From: Balaenoptera acutorostrata
Taxonomy: Eukaryota > Chordata > Mammalia > Artiodactyla > Balaenopteridae
Direction of reading: 5' to 3'
Length of the DNA: 64,000 nt
NCBI RefSeq assembly: GCF_949987535.1
Contig: NC_080067.1
Span: 28,858,039 to 28,922,038, forward strand
Part shown: piece after piece, positions 55,401 to 64,000 of the stretch
How positions within the stretch are numbered: the stretch's first letter is position 1
Layout of the letters: each line of letters begins with the position of its first letter
Position numbers and translations under genes: made by a program
The notes under the pieces: generated by a model
What the model was told of the DNA's origin: nothing
Seen by the model: only the letters and a program-made list of their open reading frames with translations
Databases searched by the model: none

Positions 55401-56095
55401 CCAGATTATGGGGTGCTTTCTCATTATTGTCTTTCTGCCCATCAGCCCCTTGTCAATTAACACGTCCTACTAATGTAGATGTTTCAACAAGGAAGATGAT
55501 GGCGAATGAATTCCTTATTTCTTCTTTGGTTTTATTTGTAAGTTTTCTTCATATTCTTCTGCAATATTCAGATATGGATTTTCAATATGCCCATTAATAA
55601 GCCATATATTTCTCTCTATCAGAAGACAAGAGAAATTGTTTTGGAAAATAGCTACTTCCAGGGATGGAGTTGTCTGTACCACTGTTTGTTTCTTAAAAAT
55701 CCAGATGTCTCATTTCCAATATTAAAAATGATGACATTTCAGCTCTGAAGTGAGAGTTGCAGGCTGTTTAAGACACTGAAACTTCAAGTGTGATATGTAA
55801 CTTGAACAACACAGTTGAAATGATTAGTTACAGAATTGGTTCCTACTGGAATCCAGAGTCATGAAGTAAAAAATCATATTACCCATTAAAAAAAAAAACT
55901 ACGTGAGTCCCTTTCTCCTTGACATTCAAGATATTTTGGTGAGTCAAACACAGAGGACTCCCCATCCATGCTTTACGTGGTACACAGAAAAACTCTGTAC
56001 TTGGTGACCACAATTTGATTTGATATGCCACTTTTTATTGTAAAATCAAGATCATTGCTTAAAAGAAAAATACCATCTGTATGCCAATGATTCTA
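52455..56095. other. Unassigned 3.6 kb, no gene seen
   Basis: The largest unique-looking stretch. Frames of 75-102 codons at 53034-53342 (both strands), 54049-54276 (-), 54449-54694 (+) and 55301-55597 (+) lack recognisable motifs and overlap antisense frames. No splice-site pair with a single open frame stood out. Confidence 0.45.
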
Positions 56096-56099
56096 CTGA

Positions 56100-56335
56100 A
56101 AAGAAAATTCCAGGTCTAGCCTGCTGGTCCCAGAGGAGGATGGGATTGGAGGTACAGCAGGGCTAGACCAGTGACCACCCCAGTGGGACCCAGCCTGGAT
56201 TAACAGACATGCCCCCCGCCCCCCAACAAATGACTCATGACACATGAGCTAAATAAATGCATACTGTTTGTATTGCTGAGATTTTTGTATTTGTTTGTTA
56301 TCTAGCAATAGCTGACCAAAATATCTTATTTCTAT
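56100..56335 (+). repeat. Possible MLT-type LTR end (weak)
   Basis: 'catgagctaaataaatgcat actgtttgtattgctgagat', 'gttatctagcaatagctgac' resembles the LTR terminus '…aataaatg…gccactgagatttgtatttgttatgcagcaatagctaac'. Confidence 0.4.
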
Positions 56336-56339
56336 CATT

Positions 56340-56945
56340 ACCTTCCTAGAGTCTATTTTCAACACAGCAGATGGAATGATCCTTTTAGAAGTCAGATTTT
56401 GTCAGTTATGTGTTGCCCATGCCATGAGTTCTCATTTCACTAAGGGTCAAACAAAAATTTTTACAAGAACCCATATGGATGACCTCTTCGCCCTACTCAT
56501 TTCCTCCTGATTTCATCGTCCACAAGCCTCCTCCTTGCTAGCTCTCCTCTAGTCACACTTATTTCCTTGTTGTCCTTAAACATTCCAGACAAGACTTTAA
56601 CTCTCTCCCTGCAGGTATCTCCATGGCCTTTGCTCAAATGCCATCTTCTCAGAGAGGCCGCCTCTGATCATCCTACTTAAAATCCCAACTTTCATGTTAC
56701 TCCTCATCCTGTAATCTCAACCTCCCTTACATTGCTCTATTTCCTTCCCCTTTGGTGCTATCACTCATTAATCTACCACTCAGTAATCTACCAGACAGTC
56801 ATTGTTAAAGTCTGTCTTCTGCTAGAATGTAAGTTTCGGAGGGCAGGAAACTTTGTTTTGTTCACTCAGTATCCTAAGCACCTAGAACTGTGCCTGACAT
56901 AGTGTAGGTGCTCATTAAGTATTTGCAGAATAAATAAAGGTCAAG
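56340..56945 (+). mobile_element. L2 LINE 3' end
   Basis: 'ggcctttgctcaaatgccat cttctcagagaggccgcctc', 'gctagaatgtaagtttcgga gggcaggaaactttgttttg ttcact' and 'gaactgtgcctgacatagtg taggtgctcattaagtattt gcagaataaat' are the L2 terminal blocks up to the natural 3' end. Confidence 0.93.
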
Positions 56946-56949
56946 AGGT

Positions 56950-57526
56950 ATACTGGTGACCAGAGAGGTTCTCTCTGAATAATGCAATGTGTGGATGGAC
57001 ATTTCTGCTTGCTTGTCAAAGCCCTCGCTGGCCACCTAACAGCATTTTGTCAGTATGATCCAAGCACACCTTTCCTGGTCTACGTCACCAGGTACGAAAC
57101 AATCATTTCCAAAATAAAGAGTCTTTTCTGTAGAAAAGGCTTTTAGTAACAAAGAGAACAAAAACTTGCAGGGCATTTTTTACTTCATTTATTTATTTCA
57201 CATAAGCCTAGAGCTGATTTATATTCTATTCAATGGTGATATTATCCAAGTGAAAACTGAAATACTCACTCGCAAACTCACAAGATCACAAAGACCTTTC
57301 ACCTTGAAAATCGTTTCCTAAAGTTTACTCTTGTTTTCCCTCTAAGCGGAGTATTTATAATTAAACTGGTTTAACAAACATTTTGGCGAAAAGTATAGTT
57401 TGACCCATTTTTTGCTGTTAGGCATACAACTTTGAATGGTGTTTCTGTGGCTTATAACTCTTCTTCAACTTTGGGCCAAGTTTGTTAATTTTGTACTGGA
57501 GTGTATTATTTTGTATTTGTTGTAGA
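56950..57526. other. Unassigned, AT-rich, no gene seen
   Basis: No feature supported. Confidence 0.4.
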
Positions 57527-57542
57527 AAAAGGGAAAGATTTT

Positions 57543-57874
57543 TTTAAAATTAATTAATTAATTTACTTTTTATTTATTTATTTTTTTGGCTGTGTTGGGT
57601 CTTCGTTTCTGTGCGAGGGCTTTCTCTAGTTGCGGCGAGCGGGGGCCACTCTTCATCATGGTGCGGGGACCGCTCTTCATCGCGGTGCGCGGGCCTTTCA
57701 CCATCGCGGCCCCTCCCGTTGCGGAGCACAGGCTCCAGACGCGCAGGCTCAGTAGTTGTGGTGCACAAGCCTAGTTGCTCCGCGGCATGTGGGATCTTCC
57801 CAGACCAGGGCTCGAACCCGTGTCCCCTGCATTGGCAGGCGGATTCTTAACTACTGCGCCACCAGACAAGCCCC
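57543..57874 (-). mobile_element. CHR-type SINE with 16-bp duplication
   Basis: The reverse complement starts ggcttgtctggtggcgcagt (two changes from the usual head) and ends in an A/T tail. Flanks aaaagggaaagatttt (57527-57542) and aaaatggaaagatttt (57875-57890) differ at one base. The body carries an altered 'catggtgcggggaccgctct' duplication, 57657-57700, where the 'catcgcggtgcg' unit occurs twice. Confidence 0.93.
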
Positions 57875-57894
57875 AAAATGGAAAGATTTTACCA

Positions 57895-58285
57895 CAGAAG
57901 GAAAAGAAGTTTCCCTCTGCGCTCTGAAGTGGAAGTAAAGCTTTATGCCCTCCTCTGACAAGTTTTGTAAAAGATGACGTTCTTCGAGGGAGGGGTGAAC
58001 TGATAACTGAGTTTCAGATACTTTTCCTTTGTGCTGCTTGTGTGCAGTTGTCATTCGATGAATTCACCTGCCTGGTCAGACACCAGAACCGCAGAAGCAA
58101 GCTCTCGCTCGAGTCTTGTTTGCTACCTACGTGTATAACATTTTGAATTATAGTATTTATAACCTAATGGTTCTGTCACTTAATTTCTGAACCCGCCAAA
58201 CTGCTTGCCGACCCCTTGACTGATAAAGATTGCCTGTTAACTGCATCCCAAGCCTGAGAAACACTGCTCTGGCCCTCTGGCCTCT
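57895..58285. other. Unassigned, no gene seen
   Basis: No feature supported. Confidence 0.4.
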
Positions 58286-58292
58286 AGCTACT

Positions 58293-58455
58293 TGAAGTAT
58301 GGTCCAGGGACCAGCAGATCAGCATCACCCAGGAGCTGGCTGGAAATGCAGAACCTCAGGTCCCATCCGAGACCTTCGGAATCTGAATCGTTATTTAACA
58401 CAGTCCTCAGGGCATTCAAATGCCCTTTAAAGTTTGAGAAGTGATGCTCTAGACA
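58293..58455 (-). mobile_element. MER5-type hAT miniature element
   Basis: 'cttgaagtatggtccaggga ccagcagatcagcatcaccc aggagctggctggaaatgca gaacctcagg' and 'ctttaaagtttgagaagtga' are MER5-family blocks. Strand tentative. Confidence 0.82.
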
Positions 58456-58469
58456 GCCCTTCTTAAGAT

Positions 58470-59045
58470 GGGTGTCAGGAGGGTGGGGTTACTCTCCTAA
58501 TAAAGAACAGCAGCCTTGTAGGCCTCCGAGGATGGCAATAACACCAGCTGAACGGGCAATTGAGGGCCAGCAGAATAAGCCACCCCAGGAGGCGCCACTT
58601 GGGCATGTGGATTATCTCAGCCTGAAGACAATCGGGGCCCAGCAGGCTCAGGAAGAGCTTTTTACCTCCCCTTTAACTGCCTAAAAGAATTTAGATAGGG
58701 GGTCTGTACCAGGAAGAGAGCTATTGCCAGAGAGAATTTTTATACCCAAAAGACTCATCTGCGTGGCGAGGCAAACATTTGTTCCCAAACGTTGGCTCTT
58801 CCCATCTTCCTGTGAATTGTCTTCCTCCTCTTTGAAGCCCCAGATCCCTACTCCCTTCTCCTTAGCTCAGGATGGCATAAAAGCCTCAATTACCTGACTG
58901 CGGGGGTGTGTCATATTGTTATGGGGCTCCCATATGTACAAACTTTGTTTTTCTCCTGTGAATCTGTCTTATGTCAATTTAATTATTAAACCAGCCAGAG
59001 AACCTAGAAGGGAAGGAGAGAAGAGTTTTCCACCCTACGCAATCC
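58470..59045 (+). repeat. ERVL-type LTR
   Basis: 'ggcataaaagcct' (TATA-like, 58874-58886) precedes 'aaactttgtttttctcctgt gaatctgtcttatgtcaatt taattattaaaccagccaga gaacctagaaggg', the conserved R-U5 end of an ERVL-class LTR. No viral coding sequence is adjacent. A 70-codon frame at 58472-58684 lies in the U3 part and has no motif. Confidence 0.75.
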
Positions 59046-59070
59046 CTGACTGTATCAAGAGTCATCTCTT

Positions 59071-59403
59071 GGGCTTCCCTGGTGACGCAGTGGTTAAGAA
59101 TCCGCCTGCCAATGCAGGGGACACGGGTTCGAGCCCTGGTCTGGGAAGATCCCACATGTTGTGGAGCAACTAAGCCCGTGCGTTGCAACTACTGAGCCTG
59201 CGCTATAGGGCCCGCGAGCCACAACTACTGAATCTCGCGTGCCTAGAGCCCGTGCTCCGCAACAAGAGAAGCCACTGCAATGAGAAGCCCGCGCACTGCA
59301 ATGAAGAGTAGCCCCCACTCTTTGCAACTAAAGAAAGCCCGTGCGCAGCAACGAAGACCCAACACAGCCAAAAATAAATAAATAAATTAATTAAAAAAAA
59401 AAA
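59071..59403 (+). mobile_element. CHR-type SINE, well preserved, 14-bp duplication
   Basis: The best-preserved copy. Head gggcttccctggtgacgcag, perfect RNA polymerase III B-box ggttcgagcc (59126-59135), two 'caactactga' body repeats, and tail (aaat)n plus A11. Perfect duplication aagagtcatctctt at 59057-59070 and 59404-59417. Confidence 0.97.
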
Positions 59404-59419
59404 AAGAGTCATCTCTTCA

Positions 59420-60043
59420 TTTCTAGCAGGCGCAGATTGTTGGGGGAGGGTGGGAAGGGCAGGGCTGGCTCTTGGTCAAGGTTTCACCAGGAAAAGGATG
59501 CACTTGGAGACCAAGGCCAGCTCCTGATGCAGTTCGTATCTTTGGACCCAGTGGTATGAAAAGGAGACAATTTGAAGTGATTTGGCGGGTGACGTTGCAT
59601 GGTCACGGGGGCTTGAAGGGAGCAGTTATTTTTTCTTCTTTTGTTCAGGCAGCAGCTGTGGCTCCCAAATGCGTTGTCTGCTGGGGATTTAAAACTTGAT
59701 GATTCACAAGTTTTGTGAGTTGGTGCTTTTCTAGCTGGACAGTGGTCTCGGCCGTGCATGTGGTTATAGCCTGAGGGTTGAGAATCAGACACAAATGAAG
59801 GCAGCATCCTCATGACCTCTGTTACTTCTTAGCCATTGTGTGGTTCCTTGTTGCCCCAGCAAGCAGGATGCCAGGGACGCGCCCTCCGGCCCCTGCCGTC
59901 ACAGTTTGCCCTGCTCTTCCCCTTCCCTAGGCTGTCCCCCCGCCCCACATTCCCAGCTTGTACTGCCCGTCCCAATCACCACTTCCTCTTTGATGATTTT
60001 CTGCAACTGGATGATACTGCTCCCTCCTCCAAAATCCCTTTCA
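59420..60043. other. Unassigned, no gene seen
   Basis: Frames on opposite strands at 59472-59699 (+) and 59484-59813 (-) overlap; neither has a motif I recognise. Confidence 0.45.
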
Positions 60044-60185
60044 TCTAGTGGTTTGCAAGCTTGGCTGCACATCAGAATCGTCTGAGAAGCTTTAAGAAAT
60101 CCTAACATTCAGGCCACAGCCCAGACCAGTTAAGTCAGGATTGCAGGGGGTGGACCCAGGCATCAGGAACTTGTAGAGCTCTCCC
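60044..60185 (+). mobile_element. MER5A-type hAT miniature element
   Basis: 'tagtggtttgcaagcttggc tgcacatcagaatcgtctga gaagctttaagaaatcc', 'cagcccagaccagttaagtc aggattgcagggggtggacc caggcatcagg' is close to MER5A throughout. Confidence 0.9.
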
Positions 60186-60189
60186 GGTC

Positions 60190-60335
60190 CCTCCAATGTT
60201 CAGCCAGTACTGGTACCATAACACTTGTCTGATCACTGTAAACCGCATGAAGCTGAGGTACATCTGTCTGGCTTTCTGCCCCTGGTGCTGGGGCATCAAG
60301 GGTTCTTAGTGCATATTGACAGACTTGTGCTAAGT
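60190..60335. other. Unassigned
   Basis: Nothing recognised. Confidence 0.35.
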
Positions 60336-60361
60336 CTGCCTGCAGCCTGGTATAATTGCAG

Positions 60362-60562
60362 AAGAAGTCATGGTCTTTGGAACTATACGGTTCTGGGTTC
60401 AAAACTCCCCTCTGCCATGAATCAGCTGCGTGATCTTAGGCCAAGACTTAACATCCCTTTCTCCCAGGTCCACGCACGTAAGGCGGGAGTTGAAATGTGA
60501 TGCTCCCAGGGTGATTGTGAGGATGAAATGAGATATTGTATCTGGAAAAGTGAGGCCCGTAT
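60362..60562 (+). repeat. MIR SINE
   Basis: 'agtcatggtctttggaacta tacggttctgggttcaaaac', 'gaatcagctgcgtgatctta ggcc', 'agggtgattgtgaggatgaa atgagat' follow MIR order. Confidence 0.8.
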
Positions 60563-60564
60563 CA

Positions 60565-61608
60565 AAAGGTCAACTAATATTTGTTTCCTTTTCTTCCTTT
60601 TGTCATTTTTCCTTTTTCCCTTTAGGCATGGTGCCAGGTACAACCAAGCTCTACCAAGCCATGACTGAATTCAGTTCAGTTCTGCTAAATCAGCATATCC
60701 TGAATGCTGGCCATCTGCAAGATAATGAGTGGACAGTGGGGTTTCAGGGAGGGGGACCTGGTGATTTTGGTTAACTGAAGGCTGCCTGTAGACCAGGCAA
60801 AAGATGGGTGAGTTTCACAGTACGACTGCATTGCTTAGGCCACATCCTGAAGTAGGGGGCATTTGAATCTGATCTCTTGTGTTTGGTCCTTGCTGAGGTG
60901 CTCCCCTCCCACTGACCAGTTCCCAGTGGGGAGGGGGCACAGAGGAGGATGCTGATCTGCAGAGAAGCTGCCTCCTGTGGTGCCAAGGCGCAGATGGCAC
61001 AGTCCCCTCCTTTACCTCCGGGCTGGCTTGGTGGAGCTCCCCTCTCCTCTGCACTCATTGCTGAAACTAATCAGTCTGCCTATTGAGGTGATGCAACGAA
61101 CCAAGATGTCTTTGAATTCATGTGCTGTCTGGACTCATCGTTAGTCATCTATGCCATCTTGACTGATCCCATTAATGATGTTGACACTGGCAATTACTAA
61201 CTTGGATTATCAGCAGTATATTGTAAGCCTCTAACAAATGTTTGTGAAACTGAAGGGATGACAGGTTGATGGACAATATTTGGGAAGACTATGGAACCTT
61301 CCATAGGCAGGCGTCTTATTCCTTGCAACCTCCCCAAACCTAGCCTAACAGCTGCCCACGCTCAGTGATAAACACACCTGAAGGCTTCTTGGCTAATCTC
61401 ACAAGTACTTCAAGAGCGTGCTTCAGGATCATCCTATGAACATCAGTTATCCTTGAACTGTGCTACGTATCTCCACACAGAGGGATAAGAGACTGGGGCA
61501 ACACTATGAGTAAATCAGAAAACAGCACGGAAGGTGGTTTTTTTAGAACCAAATCCCTGAAGTGCTCCTTTCAAAAACATTTGAATTGATCAAATAATCT
61601 ACCTGTTT
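60565..61608. other. Unassigned 1 kb, no gene seen
   Basis: A minus-strand pair of overlapping frames (60771-61058, 60815-61054) has no motif. No repeat recognised. Confidence 0.45.
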
Positions 61609-61611
61609 CAT

Positions 61612-62273
61612 TTATTTATTTTATTTTATTTTTTTAACATCTTTATTGGAGTATAATTGCTTTACAATGGTGTGTTAGTTTCTGCTTTATAACAAAGTGA
61701 ATCAGTTATACATATACATATGTTCCCATATCTCTTCCCTCTTGCATCTCCCTCCCTCCCACCCTCCCTATCCCACCCCTCTAGGTGGTCACAAAGCACC
61801 AAGCTGATCTCCCTGTGCTATGCGGTTGCTTCCCACTAGCTATTTATTTTACATTTGGTAGTGTATATATGTCCATGCCACTCTCTCACTTCGTCCCAGC
61901 TTACCCTTCCTCCTCCCCATATCCTCAAGTCCATTCTCTAGTAGATCTGTGTCTTTATTCCCATCTTGCCACTAGGTTCTTCATGACTTTTTTTTCCCCC
62001 TTAGATTCCATATATATGTGTTAGCATGGTGTATTTGTTTTTCTCTTTCTGACTTACTTCACTCTGTATGACAGACTCTAACTCCATCCACCTCACTACA
62101 AATACCTCCATTTCGTTTCTTTTTATGGCTGAGTAATATTCCATCGTATATATGTGCCACATCTTCTTTATCCATTCATCTGTCGATGGACACTTAGGTT
62201 GCTTCCATGTCCTGGCTATTGTAAATAGAGCTGCAATGAACATTGTGGTACATGACTCTTTTTGAATTATAGT
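61612..62273 (-). mobile_element. L1 3' end, 5'-truncated
   Basis: T-rich left end, 'aacatctttattggagtata attgctttacaatggtgtgt tag' (a young L1 3' terminus), 'cacaaagcaccaagctgatc tccctgtgctatgcggttgc', and the last 250 bp of ORF2 ('tggctgagtaatattccatc'), minus strand. Target duplication unresolved. Confidence 0.93.
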
Positions 62274-62274
62274 C

Positions 62275-62845
62275 TTTGTCCTTCTGTTCCCATCTGGAAG
62301 GAGAGGGGAAGGGAAGAGGGAGGGGAGAGAGATCAGGTGAGGGAGGGCATATCTTGGCAGGCAGGCCATCAGAGTGGGCAGTTTGGAAGTCTCTGCTGTG
62401 AGCTGACACTGCGGTCACAAGCAGAACTTCTCCTCCTCAGAAACCTCAGTTCTGCTCTGAAGGCCTTTAACTGATTGAATGAGGCCCACGCAGATTAGCT
62501 AGCCTAGTCTCCTTTAAAGTCAACTAATGATGGATGTTAATCACATCTACAAAATATGCATTCATAGGAACACCTAGATTAGTGTTTGAATGACTGGGGA
62601 TTATATCATAGCCGAGTTGACAAGCGAAACTATCACGGCTGAGGAGAGGTAGGGTCGTACACGACCTCTAGAACAGTAACGGTAGATATCGATGCTTCTC
62701 TGATCTAGTTCCCTGTCCCCGGAATGCCAGAGCTTCTTGAATTCTCCGTGAGGGCTCATCCAGGCTCTTTTCCCGGGTGCACACTCCGTCTATCCACTGA
62801 ATGTAGCACTTAGCCTCTGTCCGATTCTCTCTTTCTTCTTATTGT
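62275..62845. other. Unassigned, no gene seen
   Basis: No feature supported. Confidence 0.4.
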
Positions 62846-62849
62846 CAGT

Positions 62850-63000
62850 GGTTCTCCCCAGGGACTGAGTGAGAATCATCTGTGGTGCCTTCTGAGGAAA
62901 AATATGCTTGTCCCCTTGGAGATTCTGACACGGTCCCTTTGTGGGGAGGGCATATCAGAATCTCTTTGCAGGAGTTAGAGAGAGGTGATGAAGGTCATGT
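62850..63000 (+). mobile_element. MER5-like hAT element (weak)
   Basis: 'cagtggttctccccagggac tgagtgagaatcatctgtgg' and 'cttggagattctgacacggt' resemble the MER5 start and middle, but the 3' half is poor. Confidence 0.5.
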
Positions 63001-63129
63001 GGCATTTGAGAAACTCTTCAGTGAAGCTGTGATGCACATCTCGTCCCTCCAAACACTCACCTCCAGCCTGGACGTTTTCCTTAAACTTCAGATCCTTGTA
63101 AACCTCTGGATAGCTCCATGAAGCTCTAC

Positions 63130-63890
63130 ATGGGAACCTCAGGCTCAGCATGTCCAGAGCTGAATCCACTGGCTTTTCCTTGTTCCTCCTCCTAATACCC
63201 TCAGTGAATGGAGCCATCAACCTATTGTCACCTAAGCCTTAAACTTGGGATTGTTCTGGGCTCCTCCAGCTTCCTCATCTTCCATATCCAATCAGTTACC
63301 AACTTTGTAGATTCTCACTCTGAAACCTGTCTAGAAGGTGCCCCCTCTCCATCCTCCTTGATTCCACCTGAGTTAAGTCTCTTATCATCTCTCTCCTGGG
63401 CTAGTAAAATAGCATCCTAACTGGGTTGTTGCACCAACTCCCAGTCTTACTTGCACTCCGTCTCCTCACAATACATGTAATTTTCTTCCCTGTTTAAAAT
63501 ATTTCAATAGCTCCCCATTCTCAAAGGATCATGGCCCAGACTGCTTCATTTGATCTACATCTACAGAATTATCTCTTATTCTTCCATTTTCTCACACTCA
63601 AACACATAAACAGCCCCATGTGGAATAATTTACAGTTTCTCTAATGCGCCAGGCTGCTTCATACCCCTTTGTCCCTGCCCAGGCTGTTCCCTTTGATTGG
63701 AATGCCTTTGCCATATTCTAATGATCCACCGTACCTCCTGCCCCACGGGCCAGCAGCACCCATCATGTCCGCTTGGTCAAATCCTCTCATCTTTCAAGAC
63801 TTCACTCAAATGTAAGTTCCTCCTCGAAGCCTTTCTTGACCATATCTTCACCCCCCACTCCCATCTTGAAGCCAGAGCCACTCTAAGAAC
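63130..63890 (+). mobile_element. L2 LINE 3' part
   Basis: 'cctcaggctcagcatgtcca gagctgaatccactgg', 'aatggagccatcaacctatt g', 'gcccaggctgttccctttga ttggaatgcctttgcc', 'gacttcactcaaatgtaagt tcctcctcgaagcctttctt gacc' are ordered L2 blocks. It lacks the extreme 3' end. Confidence 0.88.
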
Positions 63891-64000
63891 CGATCATACA
63901 TGAAAATGGTATCATTGTAAAAATTAAAAGTAATGTGGATAAACCAAAAGGCTCTCTTGATTCAGTCCTCCTATTCACACTCCTCTTTTTGTTATCAGTC
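63891..64000. other. Unassigned window end
   Basis: Nothing recognised. Confidence 0.35.

Overview
This is ordinary mammalian nuclear DNA. The repeats point to a cetartiodactyl, most likely a whale or dolphin. The decisive repeat is a roughly 300-bp tRNA-derived SINE that opens with ggcttccctggtgg, the CHR family of cetaceans and hippos. It occurs nine times (one cut by the window edge), next to several young L1s with artiodactyl/cetacean-type 3' ends. No BovB or Bov-A type ruminant repeat was recognised. There are no bacterial operons, CRISPR arrays, plasmid or phage features. I could not identify a complete host gene. The window reads as intron or intergenic DNA, with one plausible protein-coding exon (27680-27814, plus strand) in the most GC-rich unique stretch.

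Layout. 1-15.3 kb: mostly old single-copy-like DNA with MIR, L2, DNA-transposon and LTR remnants, simple repeats, and a small insertion at 5195-5236 that looks like the 5' half of tRNA-Ile(UAU). 15.3-20.5 kb: two CHR SINEs, LTR-like debris, an L1 tail and a processed RPL17 pseudogene (19886-20530, minus). 21.5-26.8 kb: a nest of L1 pieces in which an ancient plus-strand L1 is split by a younger L1 tail (itself hit by a 45-bp L1 stub), an L1 5' UTR piece, an older L1 3' end, a TA-flanked DNA transposon and another L1 tail. 26.8-31.3 kb: the exon candidate and MIR, MER5, L2 and MaLR fragments. 31.4-33.7 kb: an L2 split by a twin-primed (5'-inverted) L1 with a 19-bp target duplication. 34.1-40.5 kb: a nearly full-length L1 (minus), broken by frameshifts, that seems to carry about 0.8 kb of 3'-transduced DNA ending in AATAAA plus poly(A). 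41.7-52.4 kb: a compound GT/GA microsatellite, further SINEs, L1 tails, an ERV-type solo LTR, a hAT miniature element with a perfect 8-bp duplication, and a SINE with a short 3' transduction. 52.4-64 kb: long unassigned stretches, L2 copies, MER5-like elements, two SINEs, an LTR and another L1 tail.

Family names rest on remembered consensus features and not on a database search; direct duplications, tails, frameshifts and motifs were read from the sequence. Most open reading frames are antisense or repeat-derived. The largest, 566 codons at 35973-37673, is L1 reverse transcriptase. I see no new biological system; the most interesting items are small retroposition events with readable mechanisms.
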